From Candidatus Schekmanbacteria bacterium (GTDB lineage: Bacteria; CSSED10-310; JACPHN01), in assembly GCA_016188575.1 (NCBI GenBank), contig JACPHN010000206.1, positions 1 through 15,077 on the forward strand: a stretch of DNA of 15,077 nt, given 5' to 3'. Below the pieces are notes generated by a model. It did no database searches, was not told the origin of the DNA, and saw nothing but the letters and a program-made list of their open reading frames with translations. A program made the translations under genes and the position numbers. This document shows, in pieces, positions 1-6,829 of this stretch. The first letter of the stretch is position 1; the number at the start of each line of letters is the position of its first letter.

Positions 1-264
1 CGCATCCGACGGGGAATCCTGCGCGGGGCGATCGATTCAGGCCTGGCAACCGCATTGCCTGTGGCCGCTCACTTCGCTATCCTGAGCTCCCCAGCGGGCC
101 GACCTACGGGCTACAAGACGGCCTCAGGAGCAAGCCGATAACGCGCAGCCATCGCGTTTTTTCCGGTTGACGGCGGCCCCGGGCTCTTTGAAAACTCGCT
201 CGTGACGCGGCTCACCGCATCTCGATAACCCTCCCGAATGCAACAGTTATTTCGTTACGGGTCC
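1..264. other. Region without a recognised gene, left of the kinase gene
   Basis: This stretch lies just downstream of the kinase stop codon. On the plus strand one frame is open from base 1 to a TAA at 139-141 (46 codons), ending exactly where a hairpin with a T tail begins. The translation has no domain I recognise, and a short open frame is common in GC-rich DNA, so I do not call a gene. I found no convincing terminator for the minus-strand kinase gene here: no stable hairpin is followed by a T run in that direction. Confidence 0.5.
140..162 (+). terminator. Possible intrinsic terminator (plus-strand orientation)
   Basis: A perfect 6-bp stem is formed by AACGCG (140-145) and CGCGTT (153-158) around a 7-base loop. 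The T run continues through 162, so the 3' side is T-rich only in plus-strand orientation. The stem is short, but the shape fits a weak Rho-independent terminator. It overlaps the TAA at 139-141 of a frame entering from the left edge, which would fit a gene convergent with the kinase gene. A chance hairpin is a real alternative. Confidence 0.35.
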
Positions 265-3200
265 TTACGCCCTGGACATGATGGGCCAGACGTGCGGGTG
301 CCTCAGAAAGGCAGACTGATGCTCCGGAGCTATTTCCCCCAGGAGCCGCTGGACCGCGGCCGCTGCGGCGCGGCGAGCGATTCGCGCCTCATCCCGGCGG
401 CCAAGACGCGCGAGCGTGAGCGATCTGAGCCATTCCACCCGATGCACGCGCCGCCCCGCGCCCCTGTAGACCATGCTTTGCCGCGCCTCCTCGAGCAGAC
501 CGAGCACGGCATCGAGCTCCGCACCGTCCGCTGCCCACCCGAGCTTCGCCTCCGCCGCCACCACCCGGATTTCGGTGCTCACATCGATCGCATCCAGACC
601 GCCGCACCGCTGCAGCAGGGTATCGAGCTCCGTCTCGGCGTGGCCACCTGACCCACCACCGCCAAAGGCGACCAGGCGCGCGCGAAGGGTCAGCTCGAGC
701 AGCATGGCGCCGCTCTTGACCGCCCCACCGAGCGCCTCGCTCCACCGCTGCGTCGCCGCCTCCGCCCGCGACTGCAACCAGTCGATGTCACCCAGCTCCA
801 GGAGGCACTCGGCAAGACCATGCGATTTGCCGAGCCGGCGACAGATCCGCTCGCACGCCTGCAGCTCCGCAACTGCCTCCGCGAATGCGCCGCAGTCCGC
901 CAGGACGGCGCCGATGTTCTGGAGTGCGCGGCACAGCCCCTCCTGGTCATCGCTCCTCGCGTGCTCGTCTCGCAGCCTCCGAAAGCCGGCCAGCGCCTCC
1001 GCCAGGCAGCCGTGCTCATGCCTGACGAGCGCCAGGTTGTTGATGGCGCCAAGCGCCCCCGATTCGTCGCCAATCCCGCGAAAAATCGCAAGCGCGTCCT
1101 TGAACCGCTCCAACGCCTCCGGCAACTTGCCTCGAGAGACGATGAGCGCACCCATGTTTTGGAGCGTCGCGGCCATATTGCGGCGATCGCCGGTCGCGCG
1201 TTGGACCGCGAGCGCTTCCTCGAGCACTCTCTCCGCCTCCGCAAAATCCCCGCACAGCGCCAAGGCTCCGCCCAGGCTCGCGAGCGTCCCGGTCAACATC
1301 GCGTTGTCCCCGGCTTCTCTGGAAATCTCGGCCGCTCGTCTCAGGTACGCCGTCGCTCTACCGAAGTCGGTACCGGCGACGTGCGTCTGGGCGAGACAGC
1401 CCAGCGTGCGCGCGAGAACGGTGCCCTCTCCGGTCTCGGACGCGACGTCGCGAGCCGCTTCGCCGAGTCGAATCGCCGCCGACAAATCGCTCTGCTTGCG
1501 GCGCGCCACGCCCTGAACCATCAGCGCGGTAGCGCGGTGCGCGTCATGGCCAACCGCGACGGCGAGCCGTTCCGCGCGCCGAGCGGCGCCCCGCGCACAT
1601 TCGACCTGGTCCGCGAAAAACTGGACCCGGATGCTCGCCGCTTGCAACAGGCAATCGCAACTGGCCGTCTTCTCGCCCCGTGCCTCGGCAAGCTCGAGCG
1701 CGCGTTCGAGGTCGGCGAGCGCCAATTCGTACTCCGCATTCAGCTCGAGGGCAGCCGCCCGCTGGCGAAGCAACCCGTACAGCTCCTCGGAATCGCCCGC
1801 GCGGCAGATGGCGATGGCCCGGCTGAGCAGCGCAATCGCCTCCGACAGCGCGGCAACGCTCCGAGCGTGGAGCGCGGCCTTTTGGTACGCGCGGATGGCC
1901 TCGGCGTGCTCTCCCCCGTGGTCGTGGTGGCGCGCAATCTCGGATTCGCCAGCGCCAGCGGCCTCGCCCCGCTGCTCGCGCAGACAGGCGGCGGCCGCGC
2001 GATGCAGGGCCATGCGCCGCTCGGAGTCCAGGTGCTCGTACGCGATCTCATGAATCTTGTCATGGACAAACCGGAGCTCTGAGCCCAGACCTTCGTCGAG
2101 GACCCGGCGGCGGCAGAGATCCTCGAGCGCCCCGATGAAGGCATCCTCGTCGAGCTTCGCGAGCGCGCGCACGATCGCGAGCCCTGCTTTTCGACCGAGC
2201 ACGGCGGCCGCCTCCAGCACCCGCCGAGACTCGTCCGTCAACGCCGCAAGGCGGCGCGAAACCAGGTCCCGCACCGACCGAGGAATGGGCAGCGCTTCAT
2301 AAATGGCCCGCGCGGCGGTCTGGTCCGTGGAGCTCGGCACCTGCCAGCGACCGCCATCGTCTCGCCAAAGCACGTGGTCTTCGATGGCCGTCCGCAAGTA
2401 CTCGCTGACAAAAAACGGATTTCCTTCCGAGTGAATTCTCAAAAACTTTGAGAAAACCGCGGGTGGAGACGACAGGGCGAGCATGTCGCACAGGATTGCG
2501 GAAACCGCCTCGTCATCGAGCGATTGCAGATCCTGATGAAGTGGTCCCGCGAGCCCGAGAAGATTGCCCAGCGCGCCGTGAGCTTCTTCCTTGCGATAGG
2601 TGGCCACGATGACGAAGGGCATGAGCCCGAGGTGCCCTCCGCGAATCAGATGCTCGAGCAGGCCCACGGTGAGGTCGCCGGACCATTGCAGGTCGTCGAG
2701 CACGAGAAGGTACCGCGCTCCCTGCGAAAGGCGGGCAAGAATCTCGACGAGATCGCCGAAAAGCCGAAGTCGCGCGTCCACCGGAGAGAGCTCCGGCGGT
2801 GCGGGAAAGCGATCTTGCCCCGGCAGGTCGAGGAAGACGGGATCATACTGAGCCAGCACCTTTCCGCGCCGGCCCAGCATCCGGTCGGTCTCGACCACGC
2901 CCGCCACCTGGCAGTGGTCGGCAATTTTCTGAAAGAGATGGCGAAAGGCCTCGAGCGGCGCTCCCGCCGAATCCTTGCCGCTGTTGTCCGCTCCTGACAC
3001 AGGGAGGCACTCCCCCGTGACGACAGTCCATGACTCCTGGCTGGCTTGCCGCGCCAGCTCCATGACAAAACGGGTTTTCCCAATGCCGCTCTCACCGCCG
3101 ACAAACGCGATGCCACCGCTCGCCACGTCGCGCCCCCCCATCCATGCCGCAAGCTGCCGGAGGGGCTCTTCCCGACCCGCAAACCGGGAGCGGTAGAGAT

Positions 3201-4425
3201 ACGACCGAGGCGAAGGCGCCTCCGCGAAACCGCCGCGAGCGCCGAGCAGGGCGAGCGCGGAGCCCACGTCGGTCGCGAAGCCGAAACGGTCCTCGGGTTT
3301 CTTTTCCAGGAGCTTCAGGATCAGCTCGTCAACCGCCCGGGGCAGCCCCGGAAGATGATGAGATGGCGGTGCTGGAACCGCGAAAAGGTGTTGGCCCAGG
3401 ATCTCGGCGGCGGCGCCTCCCACGAAGGGCGAGCGCCCGGTCGCGAGCTCGTAGAGCATGCAGCCCAGCGAATAGAGATCGCTGCGAGCGTCCACGAGCT
3501 CTCCCCGGATCTGCTCCGGCGCCATGTAGGCGACTGTGCCCGCGACGGTAGTCTCGCTCTCGAGCGTGTCGCGGCCCAGCCCCCCCGCGAACTGCGAGAC
3601 CAGGCCGAAATCGACGAGCACGGGCAGGCCGTCCGGCCGGATCACCACGTTGGACGGCTTGATGTCGCGATGGACGAGGCCTTCGCCGTGAAGGTACGCG
3701 AGCGGCGAGCAGAGCTGGCGGAAAATATCGAGAAGCGGAGGCAGGATGGCCAGCCTCGCGGCCGCCAAGCCCGATGAAGGCGGGGGTGTAAGGGACCGCG
3801 CCGCGCCGGATGGCGCCTTCCGAATCCTCCTGATGTCGCTCGCCGTCGCGAGGTTCGCGCGGGCGTCGCTCGCCACCTGACCCGGCGCGGTCGCGCCTGC
3901 TTGCCGTCTGGCCGCCGTATCCGGTGCGCACGGGGTGGTGGGCGTGGAGGACACGGCATCCGTGGCCGAATCGACAGGGGCGAGAGCATGTTCGGGACGT
4001 TGCGGGGCGCCACCCAGCCGCTGAGTGGGCGTCCCCCGGCGGCGCCCGGAGGAGGAAGGTCGCGCGCCTCGGCGGGCCGCGTCGAGAAGCCCGTCGCAGT
4101 ACGATCGCAGCGTCACGCCCTGCACGAGCTCCATGGCATACCACGGCAGGCCGGATTCCACGCCATCGGCAACAACCCGCACGATTCCCGGGTGGCGAAG
4201 TCTCGTCAATCCGCGAATTTCACGCCGAATTCCCGCCAGGAGCTCCGGGTCGGGCACACCAACGGTCTTGAGCGCCACGATCTCGCCGGTCCCGGCGTGC
4301 TGTGCGCGGTAAACGACGCTCATGCCGCCGCGGCCCAGCTCGCCGAGGACTCGAAAGGCGCCGATCAGGCGCGGCTGCTCAACCATGTCCCTGTCGCCGC
4401 GAACCAGAGCGAGCGGCCGAAGCAT
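265..4425 (-). CDS. Ser/Thr protein kinase fused to AAA-type ATPase and TPR repeats
   Basis: A large cytoplasmic signalling protein of 1,386 residues with no evident signal peptide or membrane segment. An N-terminal Hanks-type kinase shows the glycine loop (GRGGMSVV, 31-38), ATP lysine K53 in VALK, alpha-C glutamate E69, HRDIKPSN (252-259; catalytic D254), DFG (272-274) and MAPEQ (301-305). All key residues are present, so it should be active. An AAA_16-like ATPase follows, with Walker [10 protein letters not shown] (443-451) and Walker B LVLDD (D577, D578). From about 837 to 1250 there are roughly ten TPR-like helical pairs with about 40-residue spacing. Kinase-ATPase-TPR fusions of this kind are common in large deltaproteobacterial genomes; substrates are usually unknown. 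A low-complexity insert of about 100 residues (118-219) splits the kinase domain before the catalytic loop. The ATG at 4425 has no clear ribosome binding site; an ATG at 4386 (residue 14) is an equally good start with the kinase domain intact. The gene lies 95 bases after the FHA gene, whose product is a plausible substrate or partner. Confidence 0.93.
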   Translation of the reverse strand: MLRPLALVRGDRDMVEQPRLIGAFRVLGELGRGGMSVVYRAQHAGTGEIVALKTVGVPDPELLAGIRREIRGLTRLRHPGIVRVVADGVESGLPWYAMELVQGVTLRSYCDGLLDAARRGARPSSSGRRRGTPTQRLGGAPQRPEHALAPVDSATDAVSSTPTTPCAPDTAARRQAGATAPGQVASDARANLATASDIRRIRKAPSGAARSLTPPPSSGLAAARLAILPPLLDIFRQLCSPLAYLHGEGLVHRDIKPSNVVIRPDGLPVLVDFGLVSQFAGGLGRDTLESETTVAGTVAYMAPEQIRGELVDARSDLYSLGCMLYELATGRSPFVGGAAAEILGQHLFAVPAPPSHHLPGLPRAVDELILKLLEKKPEDRFGFATDVGSALALLGARGGFAEAPSPRSYLYRSRFAGREEPLRQLAAWMGGRDVASGGIAFVGGESGIGKTRFVMELARQASQESWTVVTGECLPVSGADNSGKDSAGAPLEAFRHLFQKIADHCQVAGVVETDRMLGRRGKVLAQYDPVFLDLPGQDRFPAPPELSPVDARLRLFGDLVEILARLSQGARYLLVLDDLQWSGDLTVGLLEHLIRGGHLGLMPFVIVATYRKEEAHGALGNLLGLAGPLHQDLQSLDDEAVSAILCDMLALSSPPAVFSKFLRIHSEGNPFFVSEYLRTAIEDHVLWRDDGGRWQVPSSTDQTAARAIYEALPIPRSVRDLVSRRLAALTDESRRVLEAAAVLGRKAGLAIVRALAKLDEDAFIGALEDLCRRRVLDEGLGSELRFVHDKIHEIAYEHLDSERRMALHRAAAACLREQRGEAAGAGESEIARHHDHGGEHAEAIRAYQKAALHARSVAALSEAIALLSRAIAICRAGDSEELYGLLRQRAAALELNAEYELALADLERALELAEARGEKTASCDCLLQAASIRVQFFADQVECARGAARRAERLAVAVGHDAHRATALMVQGVARRKQSDLSAAIRLGEAARDVASETGEGTVLARTLGCLAQTHVAGTDFGRATAYLRRAAEISREAGDNAMLTGTLASLGGALALCGDFAEAERVLEEALAVQRATGDRRNMAATLQNMGALIVSRGKLPEALERFKDALAIFRGIGDESGALGAINNLALVRHEHGCLAEALAGFRRLRDEHARSDDQEGLCRALQNIGAVLADCGAFAEAVAELQACERICRRLGKSHGLAECLLELGDIDWLQSRAEAATQRWSEALGGAVKSGAMLLELTLRARLVAFGGGGSGGHAETELDTLLQRCGGLDAIDVSTEIRVVAAEAKLGWAADGAELDAVLGLLEEARQSMVYRGAGRRVHRVEWLRSLTLARLGRRDEARIARRAAAAAVQRLLGEIAPEHQSAFLRHPHVWPIMSRA

Positions 4426-4520
4426 CGATACGGGGCGCGGTGCGATGCGCGCCTATCTTCGGAGTGCTGCGCCCGGCCGTTCCGGGTCCGCACCCACCAG
4501 CACGGACCGTCGTCCTGGTA
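4426..4520 (-). other. Short gap between FHA and kinase genes with overlapping hairpins
   Basis: The gap is 95 bases, or 134 if the kinase starts at 4386. Just after the FHA stop, in minus-strand RNA, GGTCCG and CGGACC (plus-strand 4485-4490 and 4503-4508) form a 6-bp stem with a 12-base loop. A second stem, CCCGG/CCGGG (4472-4476 and 4482-4486), shares bases with the first, so only one can form at a time. No T run follows either, so this is not a standard intrinsic terminator. I see no clear promoter. The kinase may be read through from the upstream genes. Confidence 0.4.
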
Positions 4521-6266
4521 TCATCTACTACTGACGTCTGGTTCCGATGGGGGCGCGACGATCTGTACGCCCTGCTCGTAAGCCTGCTGAATGGCCTCCT
4601 CCGCCAGCTCGCCGGAAGTCGCACCGGCGCTGCTCCGATCGAAGACCTCACCGCGAGCTTCGGAGCTCGAGCGCATCGCATCCAGGATCTGCTCATAAGA
4701 AGTGATCATCTGGCCATGCACCTGCGAATAGTATCCGGGCACGGCCGCCGTGACTGCTGGCAACGACTGTACAATTTCGAGCGCCTCCCCGACAGTCCAA
4801 TCGCCCACGACCACAACCCGTGCCAGATCCCCTTCGGCCTCGACGATTTCCAGCGAGCACCACTCGAACAGGAGGGATGCATCCTCGTTGGTTACCGGAT
4901 GATCGAGCTGAACGAGGATCTGGTTCCCAAGCTGCTCCGCGATGGGAGCCGGCGGGCGGGGCAGGCTCCCGATGCTCCCCTGCCTCGCCACGCGCTCGGA
5001 CTCGCCCGCCCGGTTCCTGCCCGGGGGAAAGATGCCGGTGTGACGGGCGAGCAGAGGGGGCACGCGATCCTTCCTGGCGCCGCTCGGGTCATTCCTTGCC
5101 GCGTCCTCACGGCGCGGCCGGTCCGCCATCCCGTAGCGAGAACCGCGGGAAGCAGTGGCGGCGCGACGACGTGGCCATCCACTTCCCTCGAGCGTCCAGG
5201 GGTGGAACGTGGCCAACGTGACCGCCGCCATGAGCGCGGCTCCCAGGGCGACGTGGAGCAATGGGCGCCATGGCCGCGCTTGCGGGACGATGCGCGGTTC
5301 CTCGACGGCGACCGCTCCCGCCGAGCGCACCACCAGCTCGACGTCGCCCAGCATGAGGCGCGCACCATCCGTCAGCCTGGCGCGAGGTGACACGGGAACG
5401 TCATCGAGCCGCGTGCCGTTGGTGCTTCCCAGGTCGTGCACCTCATAGCCGCACGGAACCCGCACCAGACGAGCGTGCACCCGCGAGACCGAATCATCGT
5501 CAATGATGATGTCGGCCCCTTCGGAGCGGCCCAGGATGACAACGTCCCGGTCGAAGGCATACCACTTGCCGCGGGTGGGCCCGCTCATCCCTTCGAGGAT
5601 CAAAGGGGCAGCCGATCCCGCGGCCGACTCCCCCATTCCGGGCCTGGCTACCTCCGCGTCGGCGGCCTCCCGCGGCAGATCGAGGGTGCGCTCGATAGCG
5701 ACGTCGAGACCGCCGCGGCTCTGCGGCGCGCGGGAGGCGGAGCTGCGGCCCGACTCACCGACCACACCCGGCGCCGGCGCACCCTCCGGCCCGCCGCGCA
5801 CGCTCTGGGTGCGACCCATCGCAATCCTGGCGAGCGTTTCCTCGTTGGCCAGGGCCTCCGCCGGAATCCTCTGGCTCGGCCACCGAAACAGTAAGTCGAA
5901 TCCACCGATCCGGATTTCCGACCCGTGCACGAGGAGGCGGCAGTCGACAGGTTTTCCGTTGAGCAGCGTGCCATTGGCCGAGTCGCCGTCCTCGAGAAAG
6001 ATCAGGTCGCCTCGGCGAAACACCCGCGCATGGAATCTCGACACCTCGATGGCGCTCAACACCACATCGTTGTCGGGATCGCGTCCGACGCGGGTATCGT
6101 CACGTTCGAGGATACACTCGCACAGCGAGCCCCCCTGGTGCATGACGACGAGTCGAGGCAGCTCCGCTCGCAGATCCGGCGCGCCAGCAGGCGGCTCCGC
6201 AGCGCAATCCGCCACCGGGCCATCAGCCGGGGACGGGGCGGGTGAGCTCGATTCGGAAGTGCTCAC
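4521..6266 (-). CDS. Membrane protein with two FHA domains and a distal subtilase-propeptide-like domain
   Basis: The product is 581 residues from the GTG at 6266. That start is chosen because an AAAGGAGG ribosome binding site lies 7 bases upstream and because the longer frame upstream is only the out-of-frame overlap with the cohesin gene. FHA domains bind phosphothreonine peptides. FHA1 (about 38-128) has VGR (60-62), SRFH (76-79) and NG (98-99). FHA2 (about 221-315) has LGR (245-247), SRVH (261-264) and GSTNG (280-284). A Pro/Ala/Ser/Gly-rich linker separates them. A hydrophobic segment at about 335-354 is the likely single membrane helix. An Arg-rich stretch (365-430) follows, then a compact domain (about 446-518) resembling S8 protease propeptides: it opens NQILVQLDHPV and closes SLPAVTAAVPGYY, with no protease attached. 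Strong positive charge on both sides of the helix leaves topology uncertain. The start overlaps the upstream stop as GTGA. Inference: it reads phosphorylation by the neighbouring kinase. Confidence 0.9.
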   Translation of the reverse strand: MSTSESSSPAPSPADGPVADCAAEPPAGAPDLRAELPRLVVMHQGGSLCECILERDDTRVGRDPDNDVVLSAIEVSRFHARVFRRGDLIFLEDGDSANGTLLNGKPVDCRLLVHGSEIRIGGFDLLFRWPSQRIPAEALANEETLARIAMGRTQSVRGGPEGAPAPGVVGESGRSSASRAPQSRGGLDVAIERTLDLPREAADAEVARPGMGESAAGSAAPLILEGMSGPTRGKWYAFDRDVVILGRSEGADIIIDDDSVSRVHARLVRVPCGYEVHDLGSTNGTRLDDVPVSPRARLTDGARLMLGDVELVVRSAGAVAVEEPRIVPQARPWRPLLHVALGAALMAAVTLATFHPWTLEGSGWPRRRAATASRGSRYGMADRPRREDAARNDPSGARKDRVPPLLARHTGIFPPGRNRAGESERVARQGSIGSLPRPPAPIAEQLGNQILVQLDHPVTNEDASLLFEWCSLEIVEAEGDLARVVVVGDWTVGEALEIVQSLPAVTAAVPGYYSQVHGQMITSYEQILDAMRSSSEARGEVFDRSSAGATSGELAEEAIQQAYEQGVQIVAPPSEPDVSSR

Positions 6267-6829
6267 CGAGAGACCTCCTTTCGGCGGGTAGGTCGCCTGA
6301 TCCCGCAGCCCAGCGCCGCGGCGACGAGCAGGAGCGCCGCGCCCTCGCCTACGGGCGTTCCGAGCACGTCCAGGTCCCCGTTGGTCGTGCTCACCGGAAT
6401 TGCCCCCTCGTTCAGCGCCGCCGACACGAAGGCGATCGGAGCCGTGACGCCCGGAGAAGCATCCGGGCGGACCTCGAAAGACAGCACGACCAGCGTGCCG
6501 AGGCCGGAGACAGCCTGGCCACCGGCGAGCGCGAGCGCGACACTCTGATCCGTCGCCGCGGTTTCCAGCAAAAAGCCCGAGGCGAGCGCCCCAAGGCGTG
6601 CGGACGAGAACGCCAGAATCGTGCCCGGAAAAGTAATCTCGATATCGGCAGCAAGGAGCCCGGTCACCTCCGTCGTCAACACCGGCACATCGACTGTCAT
6701 GCCCGGCGCCGCCACCGCGTCCAGGATGCGAAGCTCCGCGCCCTGAGCCGGTGACAGCGACAGCAACACGCACGAGAGGATGCCAAGGAGCAAGCAGCAC
6801 ATTCGAGGGAACTTCGATGAGCTCGTCAT
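6263..6829 (-). CDS. Secreted cohesin-like protein with C-terminal sorting/anchor signal
   Basis: The product has 188 residues. Residues 1-31 form a signal peptide: basic start, hydrophobic core (about 11-25), and a likely signal peptidase I site after AQG or QGA near 30-31. A C20 preceded by ILS could suggest a lipobox, but the hydrophobic core continues past it, so I doubt it. Residues about 32-155 are a beta-rich cohesin-like domain, with the usual VDVPV opening, LAADIEITF strand, and a SFEV strand before the final NGDLDV strand. The C-terminus has a Gly/Pro stretch, a hydrophobic segment (163-177) and a basic tail (RRPTRRK, 178-184), the tripartite layout of PEP-CTERM-like signals but without a clear PEP. 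It should therefore be held at the cell envelope. Cohesins bind dockerins, and the upstream gene encodes one. The ATG overlaps the upstream stop as ATGA; a GGAGG lies 13 bases upstream, rather far, which fits coupled translation. Confidence 0.85.
   Translation of the reverse strand: MTSSSKFPRMCCLLLGILSCVLLSLSPAQGAELRILDAVAAPGMTVDVPVLTTEVTGLLAADIEITFPGTILAFSSARLGALASGFLLETAATDQSVALALAGGQAVSGLGTLVVLSFEVRPDASPGVTAPIAFVSAALNEGAIPVSTTNGDLDVLGTPVGEGAALLLVAAALGCGIRRPTRRKEVSR
6274..6281 (-). promoter_or_regulatory. Strong ribosome binding site of the FHA gene
   Basis: Read on the minus strand the bases are AAAGGAGG, with a 7-base spacer to the GTG at 6266. This near-perfect Shine-Dalgarno site lies inside the end of the upstream cohesin gene. 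It fixes the FHA start at 6266 rather than at any codon further upstream in the same frame. Confidence 0.85.

Noticed and set aside
473-2082. Long plus-strand frames (473-1516, 820-2082) opposite the TPR region
   Set aside because: They are antisense to a clear TPR coding region, rich in Ala/Arg/Ser, and show no domain. This is usual for GC-rich codon bias.
4932-5203. Arg-rich stretch after the FHA-protein membrane helix as a frameshift product
   Set aside because: The same frame continues into the well-formed propeptide-like domain without a stop, so a low-complexity linker is simpler.
6267-6800. N-terminal extension of the FHA frame to a start at 6800
   Set aside because: This part is Gly/Arg-rich, out of frame with the well-supported cohesin gene on the same strand, and lies upstream of a strong ribosome binding site and GTG at 6266.
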